Assembly: GCA_022568195.1 (NCBI GenBank)
Contig: JADFFS010000021.1
Coordinates: 1 to 32,084, forward strand
Direction: 5' to 3'
Source: Chloroflexota bacterium
Lineage (GTDB): Bacteria > Chloroflexota > Dehalococcoidia > Lucifugimonadales > UBA3495
Length of the DNA stretch: 32,084 bases
The notes beneath the pieces were generated by a model. That model ran no database searches. It saw nothing but the letters and a program-made list of their open reading frames with translations, and was not told the DNA's origin. The translations under genes were made by a program, and so were the position numbers. Positions within the stretch are counted from its first letter, which is position 1. Each line of letters begins with the position of its first letter. Of this stretch, positions 18,164 to 24,614 are shown piece by piece.

Positions 18164-18216
18164 GGCGATGCCCCCTGAGTTTTGCTGCCTGGGAACCGAT
18201 TTAGCCCTTCAACAAG

Positions 18217-18237
18217 AAAGCGGGAGAAACCCGCTTT
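18217..18237 (-). promoter_or_regulatory. Hairpin in the nusA leader
   Basis: AAAGCGGG (18217-18224), loop of five, CCCGCTTT (18230-18237): an 8-bp stem between the nusA promoter and gene. On the minus strand TCTTGTT follows, a poor T-tract. It could be a weak attenuator or an autoregulatory site for NusA, which is known to affect its own operon in other bacteria. Confidence 0.5.
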
Positions 18238-18261
18238 TCAGAAGACGAACTATTTCAAATC

Positions 18262-18290
18262 AGTATAGCACCGCCCGTTGGTGGTTTCAA
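18262..18290 (-). promoter_or_regulatory. Sigma-70-type promoter of the nusA operon
   Basis: On the minus strand TTGAAA (18285-18290), exactly 17 nt, TATACT (18262-18267). The start of transcription is expected near 18255, giving a leader of about 92 nt with the 18217-18237 hairpin. Confidence 0.85.
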
Positions 18291-18412
18291 GGAGCGATGG
18301 GAGGGTCTTGGGCGTGGGGGCAGGGGCCAATTCGCGGTCCCGTGTGGCTTTGGACCACGGCTGGAGGACAGGAGGTTCCGAGGCTAATCAGGGCGATGCT
18401 TTATGGAGCCGA

Positions 18413-19363
18413 TTACCACCAGATCTTTCCGCCGGCCTCCTTGGCAAGCTGCTCGTAATCCTTGGTCCACAAGCTGGTGCTCAGGTATTTCCAGCCCCCG
18501 TCGGCCAATAGACAAAGGATGTTGCCCTGCTCCATGCGCTCTGCCTGGCGCATGGCGGCGTAGACCACCGAGCCCGAGGACACGCCAGCGAAGATGCCTT
18601 CCTTTTCAAGCAGCTCTTTGGTTCCCCTAAAGGCGTTGAGGCTGCTCACCAGGATGCGGGCATCCAGCAGGTTGATGTCCAGTATGGGTGGAATGAACCC
18701 TTCCTCCAGGCTGCGTAGCCCGGAGATGAAGTCGTCGGGCTCAGGCGCTGCGGCCACGATTTTCACTTTGGGATTGTGTTCCCTGAGACGGCGGCCGACG
18801 CCCATCAGGGTACCGCCGGTGCCCAGACCGGCCACGAACATGTCCACGTCGGGCAGCGATTCCACGATTTCCAATCCGGTGGTTTCGTAGTGAGCGTCCG
18901 GGTTCCCGCTGTTGCCGTACTGGTACAGCATGAAATAGTCGTGGGGATGCTTTTCGACCAGGTCCTGGGCTACTTCAATGGAGCCATTGGTGCCCCTGGA
19001 GCCATCGGAGGGAATGATCTCCGCCCCGTAGGCGTGGAGCAATTGGATCCGCTCTACCGACACGTTTTCCGGCATCACCACCGTTACTTTGTAGCCCTTC
19101 AATCGCCCGACCATGGCCAAGGAGATGCCGGTGTTACCGCTGGTGGGTTCCAGAATCGTGCGGCTGGCCGAGATCTCTCCATCCCGCTCGGCCTTTTCGA
19201 TCATTTTCAGGGCGATGCGGTCCTTCAAGCTGCCCGTGGGATTCTGCCCCTCCAACTTGGCAAAGATGCGAACACCTTCCTTGGGGCTCATGTGCTGGAG
19301 TTCCACCACCGGCGTGTTGCCAATGGTGTCCAGGATTCCTTTGTAGGTCAGCTTTGTAACCAT
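18413..19363 (-). CDS. cysM: Cysteine synthase, CysM (O-phosphoserine sulfhydrylase) type
   Basis: A 316-residue PLP enzyme that makes cysteine from an activated serine. K47 in NPTGSLKDR binds PLP; the substrate loop is TSGNTG (74-79), the phosphate cup GTGGT (181-185), and the cofactor serine lies in VSSGS (261-265). The C-terminus LADGGWKYLSTSLWT ... GGKIWW resembles M. tuberculosis CysM, which uses O-phosphoserine and the thiocarboxylated carrier CysO, its tail folding over the active site. This supports CysM rather than CysK. It follows moeB by 20 nt; the pair shares the leader with Cys codons. No clear Shine-Dalgarno precedes its ATG. Confidence 0.9.
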   Translation of the reverse strand: MVTKLTYKGILDTIGNTPVVELQHMSPKEGVRIFAKLEGQNPTGSLKDRIALKMIEKAERDGEISASRTILEPTSGNTGISLAMVGRLKGYKVTVVMPENVSVERIQLLHAYGAEIIPSDGSRGTNGSIEVAQDLVEKHPHDYFMLYQYGNSGNPDAHYETTGLEIVESLPDVDMFVAGLGTGGTLMGVGRRLREHNPKVKIVAAAPEPDDFISGLRSLEEGFIPPILDINLLDARILVSSLNAFRGTKELLEKEGIFAGVSSGSVVYAAMRQAERMEQGNILCLLADGGWKYLSTSLWTKDYEQLAKEAGGKIWW

Positions 19364-19383
19364 CGCTTTTAGTTGTGATTAGG

Positions 19384-20226
19384 CTAGTCCGAGGCCACCG
19401 CGGCGGTCTCCGGGGCGGCCAACCCGCAGAACACTTCATAGTCGATGAGCTCGGTGATTGTCGGATTGTCGCCGCACAGCGGGCAGGATGGGTTCTTCTT
19501 CAGCCTGACCTCCCTGAAGCTCATGCTCAGCGCGTCAATCAACAGAAGACGGGAGCTCAGGGACTCGCCGATGCCCAGCAGCAGCTTGAGCGCCTCGGTC
19601 GCTTGGATGCTGCCAACCAGCCCGGTAAGGGCGCCCAAAACCCCTGCCTCGGCGCAGTTGGGCACCATCCCCGGCGGAGGTGGCGCTGGGAACAGGCACC
19701 GGTAGCAGCCTTCTCCCGGCATGAACACGGTTGCTTGTCCGTCAAAGATCAGTATGCTGCCGTCCACCAAGGGCTTGCCCTCGAGATAGCAGGCGTCGTT
19801 GACCAGGTAGCGGGTAGCGAAGTTATCCGCGCCGTTGATCACCAGGTCGTATTGGCTGATGATCTCCCGGGCGTTGTGGGATTCGAGCCTGGTTTCGTGA
19901 CTCACCACATTGACGCCTGGGTTGTAGGCTTTGATGTTGTCGCGAGCCGAATCCAGCTTGGAACGCCCTATGTCGGCGGTGTGGTGCAGTATCTGCCTTT
20001 GCAGGTTGGATATTTCCACCACGTCGAAGTCGACGATCCCAATGGTGCCCACGCCGGCCAACGCCAGATAGATTGCCGAAGGAGAACCCAGGCCGCCGGC
20101 GCCGACAATCAGGGCCTTGGACTGCAAAAGTGCCCGCTGGCCCTTGCTGCCGACGTCGCCCATGATGATGTGCCGGCTATACCGCTGGACCTGTTCTGGA
20201 GTTAGTGTCAATGGTTGTTGGGTCAT
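19384..20226 (-). CDS. moeB: MoeB/ThiF-family E1-like adenylyltransferase
   Basis: A 280-residue enzyme that adenylates the C-terminal glycine of a ubiquitin-like sulfur carrier. It has the nucleotide-binding GAGGLGSP (42-49), the R-x-x-R region SNLQRQI, D134/N135 in NGADNFATR, catalytic C191 in NCAEAGVLGAL and zinc ligands C174-x2-C177 and C248-x2-C251. No rhodanese domain is attached, unlike MoeZ. ATG at 20226 has TAGGAG upstream; the longer frame to 20349 crosses the terminator at 20327-20377 and is not real. The cysM gene 20 nt downstream suggests it serves cysteine synthesis. No carrier gene (CysO/ThiS/MoaD) lies in the window. Confidence 0.93.
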   Translation of the reverse strand: MTQQPLTLTPEQVQRYSRHIIMGDVGSKGQRALLQSKALIVGAGGLGSPSAIYLALAGVGTIGIVDFDVVEISNLQRQILHHTADIGRSKLDSARDNIKAYNPGVNVVSHETRLESHNAREIISQYDLVINGADNFATRYLVNDACYLEGKPLVDGSILIFDGQATVFMPGEGCYRCLFPAPPPPGMVPNCAEAGVLGALTGLVGSIQATEALKLLLGIGESLSSRLLLIDALSMSFREVRLKKNPSCPLCGDNPTITELIDYEVFCGLAAPETAAVASD

Positions 20227-20326
20227 GTTGCCCGCTCCTACGTATTTTTTGTCTATCTTGGATGAGCCCGGGGATGTCGCGACCCCGTCCTTAAGGCCTG
20301 GCCGGTATTCCCCCTGCCCAGCGCAC

Positions 20327-20377
20327 AAAAAACCTGCGCTCACCCTCACGGGTTGCCTTGGCAGGCGGGCGCAGGTT
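20327..20377 (-). terminator. Intrinsic terminator inside the moeB-cysM leader (attenuator)
   Basis: Read on the minus strand, AACCTGCGC (20369-20377) pairs with GCGCAGGTT (20331-20339) in a 9-bp stem, then six Ts. Small hairpins such as ACCC/GGGT lie inside the stem loop. It stands between the promoter at 20469-20497 and the moeB start at 20226, so full-length mRNA must escape it. GCAGG (20394-20398), part of GGGAGCAGG, can pair with the CCTGC of the 5' arm and would block the terminator. Confidence 0.85.
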
Positions 20378-20404
20378 TGACGATTACCGGTAGATCCCTG
20401 CTCC

Positions 20405-20458
20405 CTATGTCGGGAGACAGGTACAGGCGCGGATAAAGCCGTCTCGTTGGCGGGTCAT
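20405..20458 (-). CDS. Cysteine-codon leader peptide of moeB-cysM
   Basis: A 17-codon ORF, MTRQRDGFIRACTCLPT, with Cys codons at 12 and 14 (TGT-ACC-TGT) just before its stop. Its ATG is about 4-5 nt after the predicted start of transcription, so it is nearly leaderless and has no Shine-Dalgarno. Its end overlaps a hairpin: (CTG)CTCCC in the codons pairs with GGGAG(CAG) just past the stop. A ribosome stalled at the Cys codons would free GGGAGCAGG to pair with the terminator's 5' arm, giving antitermination; one that reaches the stop would cover it and let the terminator form. Function is inferred from this arrangement. Confidence 0.65.
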   Translation of the reverse strand: MTRQRDGFIRACTCLPT

Positions 20459-20468
20459 CGTTCTTTCG

Positions 20469-20497
20469 AGTCTATTCTCGGCGGATGGGCTTGTCAA
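20469..20497 (-). promoter_or_regulatory. Sigma-70-type promoter of the moeB-cysM leader
   Basis: On the minus strand a perfect TTGACA (20492-20497), 17 nt, TAGACT (20469-20474, 4 of 6). Transcription should begin at 20462-20463, giving a leader of about 235 nt. Confidence 0.85.
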
Positions 20498-20637
20498 GTA
20501 AATCGATTTCGTCATATTCCAAGCGTCCGCCCATACCGCGTATAGCCGAAAGTTGGGTCCGTGGAAGCAAGCCTTTCTGATTTCAACGACACGGGCGGGT
20601 CAGGTCGCGGTGCCTGCAATCCGGCAGAGAGCCGGGT

Positions 20638-21075
20638 TTATACCCGGACCGCTTGCGATTCGCTCAGGTCACGCTGGCGTTGGGCCAGGTCGGCCAGGGT
20701 AATGTTGCTTAGAAGTTCCTGAATGGCCTCCTCCACCGACTTCCAGACCTCTTGCTGGGCGCATGAATCGGAGAATACACATTCGTCGGGATTGATCAAG
20801 CAGTCCAGTGGGGAAGAATTACCGTCCAGGGTTTTCATTACCATGGCCAGGTTGATTTCCGAGGGGTCTCTGGCCAGCCGGTGCCCTCCCTGCGGTCCAC
20901 GACGGCTGGAAACCAAGCCGAACTTGTGGAGGGTGGTCATAAGCTGGTCGAGATAGGCTTCCGGGATACCTTGCTTGTAGGCGATCTCCGCAGTCGGGAC
21001 CGGGCCTCCGCCGTCGTGCATCGCCAATTCCACCAAGGCCCGCACCCCATAGTCGACTTTCATGGGGATTCTCAT
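20638..21075 (-). CDS. Rrf2-family transcription regulator
   Basis: A 145-residue winged-helix regulator. MRIPMKVDYGVRALVELAMHDGG and IPEAYLDQLMTTLHKFGLVSSRRGPQGGHRLARD are the classical Rrf2 helix-turn-helix and wing. C92, C99 and C105 (DCLINPDEC, then VFSDSC) form a three-cysteine cluster as in IscR or NsrR, so Fe-S sensing is possible; CymR, the cysteine regulator of Gram-positives, belongs to the same family. I take ATG 21075 with GGAGGTG 7 nt upstream. It is transcribed from its own promoter, on the same strand just upstream of the moeB-cysM promoter, which makes that unit a candidate target. Confidence 0.9.
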   Translation of the reverse strand: MRIPMKVDYGVRALVELAMHDGGGPVPTAEIAYKQGIPEAYLDQLMTTLHKFGLVSSRRGPQGGHRLARDPSEINLAMVMKTLDGNSSPLDCLINPDECVFSDSCAQQEVWKSVEEAIQELLSNITLADLAQRQRDLSESQAVRV

Positions 21076-21105
21076 GTTGCGCACCTCCGAACCGGTCAGT
21101 CCCAA

Positions 21106-21134
21106 ATTATAGCATCACCCGGTGGGATTGCCAA
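21106..21134 (-). promoter_or_regulatory. Sigma-70-type promoter of the rrf2 gene
   Basis: On the minus strand TTGGCA (21129-21134), 17 nt, a perfect TATAAT (21106-21111). The leader is about 25 nt, with GGAGGTG before the start. Confidence 0.9.
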
Positions 21135-21246
21135 TAATGTATATCCACAGACTCGACTTTCGGTGGGTCAGGACAAACCGGTCCAAAGGGCGTCTCTCGC
21201 CTGGTTCATAGAGCTAAAACCCAGTTTTACTGTGGTGATTGTTCGC

Positions 21247-21669
21247 TCACTCCGTGGGCGCCGTTATCAGGTAGGTACCCAGACAACGAGCTATCAAGCG
21301 GCTGTCCTGGTCTAAAACTTCTACGTCGCCCACGGCAACACGACGTCCCCGGCTGACCAGCTTGGCGTTGGCGGTTAGCTCGCCGTTCCGGGCTGGGGCG
21401 ATGAAGTTGACTTTCAGCTCCACTGTTGTGGTTGTTTCGCCGGGACGTAGCGTCGAATGCACCGCTCTATGAAAAGCGTAATCGGCCAGGGTGACGATCA
21501 GACCGCCTTGAACCATACCAGCGGCCTGCCGGTGCTTATCCTGGATTTTCATAAACGCGCTGCCGCAGCCGTCGGCGGAGATTCCAGGGCGCATCCCCAG
21601 CAATTGGGCGAATGGGGCCTCGTAACCGGGATCCTCGTCCGCTGGCACGGGTTTCTCGTCTGCTGGCAC
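21247..21669 (-). CDS. PaaI-like hotdog thioesterase
   Basis: A 140-residue hotdog-fold acyl-CoA thioesterase. The central helix region MVQGGLIVTLADYAFHRAVHS corresponds to the PaaI HGG-x-x-x-x-x-D active-site helix (here QGG and the Asp), followed by TTTTVELKVNFIAPARNGELTANA. I choose the GTG at 21669, with GGAG 9 nt upstream, which gives the normal family length. The frame is open to a TTG at 21822 but the extra 51 residues look non-homologous and lack a ribosome-binding site. A short duplication (PVPADE twice) sits at the N-terminus. Substrate unknown; phenylacetate genes are not nearby. Confidence 0.8.
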   Translation of the reverse strand: MPADEKPVPADEDPGYEAPFAQLLGMRPGISADGCGSAFMKIQDKHRQAAGMVQGGLIVTLADYAFHRAVHSTLRPGETTTTVELKVNFIAPARNGELTANAKLVSRGRRVAVGDVEVLDQDSRLIARCLGTYLITAPTE

Positions 21670-21824
21670 AGGTGGCAACTCCTTCAAGCGCTTCCAAGTA
21701 TACCGTTGCGGATTGTGGCTTGCCACTGGGAATTCGTGACCGAGGCTCTCTTGAGGGGCCCGTGGGAAGCGTAAACCCGCGTGGAATTGGCTAGGGTTAA
21801 TGGCTTCGGAGCGGGAATCCAATT

Positions 21825-21830
21825 TATAAT
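21825..21830 (+). promoter_or_regulatory. -10 box of a leaderless transcript
   Basis: TATAAT followed by six bases and then ATG at 21837, with no Shine-Dalgarno. The -35 region is poor (TGGCTT at 18 nt). The same AT-rich patch reads TATAAA on the other strand, toward the thioesterase gene. Confidence 0.5.
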
Positions 21831-21836
21831 GTCGGT

Positions 21837-21995
21837 ATGGTTTCAGAAACCAGTGCTCTAAAAGTGCCGGAACGCGGCCAAAACTCGATCAGGGAGGGAC
21901 GCTCCGTGGCGCCCTTGGACGGTTCGAATCGGAATGAACCCCGGTGGGACCTGGGTCCGTGGCGGTTGGTAGGGAAAATAGGGGAAGACCAGTGA
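21837..21995 (+). CDS. Leaderless small ORF coupled to the membrane protein gene
   Basis: A 52-codon ORF starting MVSETSALKVPERG and ending GKIGEDQ. It is hydrophilic, without membrane segments or recognisable motifs. Two facts support it: its ATG lies 6 nt after a TATAAT box, as in a leaderless transcript, and its TGA overlaps the GTG of the next gene (GTGA), as in coupled translation. There are no stop codons across the 52 codons. It could be a real small protein or a leader ORF that carries ribosomes to the downstream start. No function can be offered. Confidence 0.45.
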   Translation: MVSETSALKVPERGQNSIREGRSVAPLDGSNRNEPRWDLGPWRLVGKIGEDQ

Positions 21996-22333
21996 TCAAA
22001 GGGGTTTTGGTCGGATTCGGCATCATGTTGCTGCTGGCCCTGATCCCCATCGTCCATTTTGTGGGAATCCCTTTCGGGCCGTTTATCGGCGGCTACTTCG
22101 GTATAACTTCGGCCGCGAGCCATACTGGCTCCCATTTCACCAAAGCGTTGGTCTTTGGGTCCTTGTTGGGTGTACTGGTTTTTCTAATGGGATCCGGGGT
22201 CGGCGTGATACTGACCGTGTTCACCCAGTTTAACCTTGTGCTGGTGTGGATAGTAGTTGTGGTATTTACATTCTATACGGTGAGCATGGGAGCTCTGGGC
22301 GCCATGTACGCCCAACTCCGCGCGGCGAATTAG
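21992..22333 (+). CDS. Small glycine-rich membrane protein (DUF5518-like)
   Basis: A 113-residue membrane protein with about four hydrophobic segments: VLVGFGIMLLLALIPIVHFVG, the FGPFIGGYFG stretch, LVFGSLLGVLVFLMGSGVGV and VLVWIVVVVFTFYTVSMGALG. The Gly-rich GPFIGGYFG patch recalls DUF5518-type proteins, but I am not sure of that family. I place the start at GTG 21992 with GGGGAAG about 7 nt upstream; a frame from 21944 lacks such a site. It overlaps the small ORF before it by 4 nt. Function unknown. Confidence 0.7.
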   Translation: MIKGVLVGFGIMLLLALIPIVHFVGIPFGPFIGGYFGITSAASHTGSHFTKALVFGSLLGVLVFLMGSGVGVILTVFTQFNLVLVWIVVVVFTFYTVSMGALGAMYAQLRAAN

Positions 22334-22550
22334 CTTGCATCACGCCGCTCTTACTGAGCCAATAGGCAGGTATTTTGGTGGAGAGGTACCATCAATAACA
22401 TGATCGCTGGGCCGTCATGCTGAGCATTATGACTCCGAGTAAAATGCCAGGCGCAGGCCGTCTGGTATGTCGAGCCCAATCATCTCGCGGCGAAGCAAGG
22501 GCGGACTAAGGTTTGGTCGATCTGGTTGAAATAAAAGGAGGGTTCCGGCA

Positions 22551-23522
22551 GTGACCAGCCGAAAGTTCCTGTTACTCATCGGGTTGACGGTCCTGGTCTT
22601 CGCCGGCCTGGCCGCTTATGGTGACTTCCAGGACGTGGTCGGCAGGTTGGCTCACTTTCCTGTGACCCATCTGGCCGCCGGTTTGGCGCTGGCGCTATTA
22701 AACTACATACTGCGGTTTGGGCGTTGGGCCTACTACCTCCGGGTCTTGAACATCAGGGTGCCCTTCGGCCTGAACGGCTTGGTGTTTCTCTCGGGACTGG
22801 CCATGTCAATTACGCCGGGCAAGGCGGGAGAGTTGCTGAAATGCTACATGTTGCGGGACCGGGTCAACGTTCCCGTGGCCGCCTCAGTGCCCGTGGTAGT
22901 TATGGAGAGGCTAACCGACGTGCTGTCGGTGGTACTGCTGGCCTTGATTGGGCTGGCCCTCTTGCCCGTTCAGGTGGTCTGGGTATTGGCCGCGGCTTTG
23001 GTTTTGCCGGTCGCTGGGTTTGGGATTTTCGCTTCACGGCGGGGTAGCCGCTTGCTTGGGCTGCCATTCCTTCGCCGGTGGCGGGACGAGATACTCATTT
23101 CTCAGGAAGGGTTCCGACGCCTGGCCGCACCGAGGGTGATGGCGGTGGGGGTGATTCTGGGGACCCTGGCCTGGTTCAGCGAGGGAGTCGCTCTATGGGT
23201 AGTTCTCCAGGGGCTGGACGCCGATATGTCCTTATTGCGTGCGCTGCCCATTTACGCCGCCGCCACGCTGGTGGGAGCGGTGACCACCCTTCCCGGTGGC
23301 CTCATTGGGACCGAAGGCAGCATGGTGGCATTGTTGCAACAGAGCGGCATGGACAAGGGGTTAGCCTCCGGCGGCACGCTGCTGGTAAGGCTGATAACCC
23401 TCTGGTTCGCCGTGGCCGTAGGGGTGGCTGCTTTGGCACTACTGCACAGGTTTTCGCCGGTCCGTGATGCGCCAGAAGCCGGCACCGAGGCGGATGGGCC
23501 GGCGTTGCGAACGCCTCATTAG
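22551..23522 (+). CDS. Flippase-like membrane protein (LPG synthase TM/AglD-type, UPF0104)
   Basis: A 323-residue integral membrane protein with about eight helices, of the lysylphosphatidylglycerol-synthase transmembrane (flippase-like) family. Typical blocks are NYILRFGRWAYYLRVLN, the SITPGKAGELLKCYMLR loop, VVVMERLTDVLSVVLLALIG and TTLPGGLIGTEGSMVALL. MprF's flippase domain and archaeal AglD-associated proteins belong here; a role in moving a lipid-linked molecule across the membrane is inferred. There is no C-terminal synthase domain. The start is GTG at 22551 with AGGAGGG upstream. The UbiA-type gene begins 32 nt downstream. Confidence 0.88.
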   Translation: MTSRKFLLLIGLTVLVFAGLAAYGDFQDVVGRLAHFPVTHLAAGLALALLNYILRFGRWAYYLRVLNIRVPFGLNGLVFLSGLAMSITPGKAGELLKCYMLRDRVNVPVAASVPVVVMERLTDVLSVVLLALIGLALLPVQVVWVLAAALVLPVAGFGIFASRRGSRLLGLPFLRRWRDEILISQEGFRRLAAPRVMAVGVILGTLAWFSEGVALWVVLQGLDADMSLLRALPIYAAATLVGAVTTLPGGLIGTEGSMVALLQQSGMDKGLASGGTLLVRLITLWFAVAVGVAALALLHRFSPVRDAPEAGTEADGPALRTPH

Positions 23523-23554
23523 AGCGTGAATCAGAAGGTAGAACGTGAATCCCG

Positions 23555-24502
23555 TTGAGCACTGCCGATAAATACGATCAACCGGCCGGGGACCAAAGGT
23601 TCCTGGCAAATCCAGCGGCCCTCTTGAGGGCGCTGAGGCCCCATCAGTGGATCAAAAATGGCCTGGTGTTTCTGCCCTTCGTGTTCTCAGTCCGGGTGGC
23701 TTGGTCTCTGGACAACCTGGAGGCCGTTCCCGATCTGCTTCTGCGCTTGCTGTTGGTGTTTCTCGCCTTCTGCGCCCTGTCCAGCGCCACCTATTTGCTC
23801 AACGACTTGATGGACCGGGAAGGAGACCGTCGCCATCCGGTAAAGAGCCACCGGCCTATCGCGTCGGGCCAGGTGAGCGTTCCCGTCGCGCTGGCGGTCA
23901 TGGCAACCCTGGGCCTGGGCGGACTGGCGGTAACCGCATGGTTGGACCCGGTTTTGGCCGGCATCGGTTTGTTGTATCTGGGCATAAACGTGGCCTATTC
24001 CCTGGGCATGAAGCGGCTGGTGTTGCTGGACCTGATGGCCGTGGCCAGTGGCTACGTGATTCGTGCCACCGCCGGGGCAGTGGCCATCGACGTTACACCT
24101 TCGCCATGGCTGTACGCCACCACGGCGGCGGGGGCGCTGTTCATCGTGCTGGGCCGCCGCTACGCCGAAGTGCGGTTGGCCGGGGACGCCCCTGAGGAAC
24201 AGCGCTCGGTGCTCCGCCATTACGCCGGACCGTTCATCGGTCAGTTGCTGACCATCTCGGCAACCGCGGCATGGTTGAGCTATACTTTATACACCATAGA
24301 AGCGGACAACTTGCCCGACAACAACAGCATGCTGTTGACCCTGCCCATTGTGACCTATGGCCTGTTCCGTTATTTGTATCTGCTGAATACCAGCCAGGAT
24401 GCCGAGGCTCCAGAGCAGCTCATTGTTCGGGACCCGCCAATGCTATTGTCTATCCTTTGTTGGATCGGCGTATCGGCATTGGTCCTTTTGTTGAATAGCT
24501 GA
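23555..24502 (+). CDS. UbiA-family prenyltransferase (decaprenyl-phosphate phosphoribosyltransferase-like)
   Basis: A 315-residue intramembrane prenyltransferase. After a soluble start it has RPHQWIKNGLVFLPFVFS, then the metal-binding LLNDLMDREGDRRHPVKSHRPIASG, then YSLGMKRLVLLDLMAVASGYVIRA. The KxxRPIASG and the GRRYAEV motifs match bacterial DPPR synthase, which joins phosphoribose to decaprenyl phosphate. Eight or nine helices are expected. The start is TTG at 23555 by frame; the Shine-Dalgarno is poor, and a later start is possible. It sits between the flippase-like gene and the DUF362 gene. Without arabinogalactan genes here, the product's fate is open. Confidence 0.87.
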   Translation: MSTADKYDQPAGDQRFLANPAALLRALRPHQWIKNGLVFLPFVFSVRVAWSLDNLEAVPDLLLRLLLVFLAFCALSSATYLLNDLMDREGDRRHPVKSHRPIASGQVSVPVALAVMATLGLGGLAVTAWLDPVLAGIGLLYLGINVAYSLGMKRLVLLDLMAVASGYVIRATAGAVAIDVTPSPWLYATTAAGALFIVLGRRYAEVRLAGDAPEEQRSVLRHYAGPFIGQLLTISATAAWLSYTLYTIEADNLPDNNSMLLTLPIVTYGLFRYLYLLNTSQDAEAPEQLIVRDPPMLLSILCWIGVSALVLLLNS

Positions 24503-24614
24503 GCCTGCCACGCTCGGACACCCGGCGTAACCCCGGGGTGCTAGAGACAACGGCACCAATGCCTAATCCGGGCGCACGTTTTTGATTGGTTTCGATATAT
24601 TCAGGAGTAGTTTA

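Noticed and set aside
19375-20205. 276-codon plus-strand ORF opposite moeB
   Set aside because: Antisense shadow; moeB on the other strand has a complete set of family motifs.
20227-20349. Longer moeB start at 20349
   Set aside because: It would translate through the leader terminator; the ATG at 20226 has a Shine-Dalgarno and matches the family start.
20327-20462. T-box or SAM riboswitch in the moeB-cysM leader
   Set aside because: AGGGTGAGCGC looks a little like the T-box but lacks the TGGN bulge and the ACC-GCG partner; no SAM-I core sequences. The Cys-codon uORF explains the leader better.
20545-20585. SRP RNA-like GGTCCGTGGAAGCAAGCC
   Set aside because: The conserved GGAAG-AGCA loop order is not met and there is no long flanking hairpin.
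21918-21940. tRNA T-arm-like GGTTCGAATCGG
   Set aside because: No matching acceptor, D or anticodon arms, and it lies inside the 52-codon open frame.
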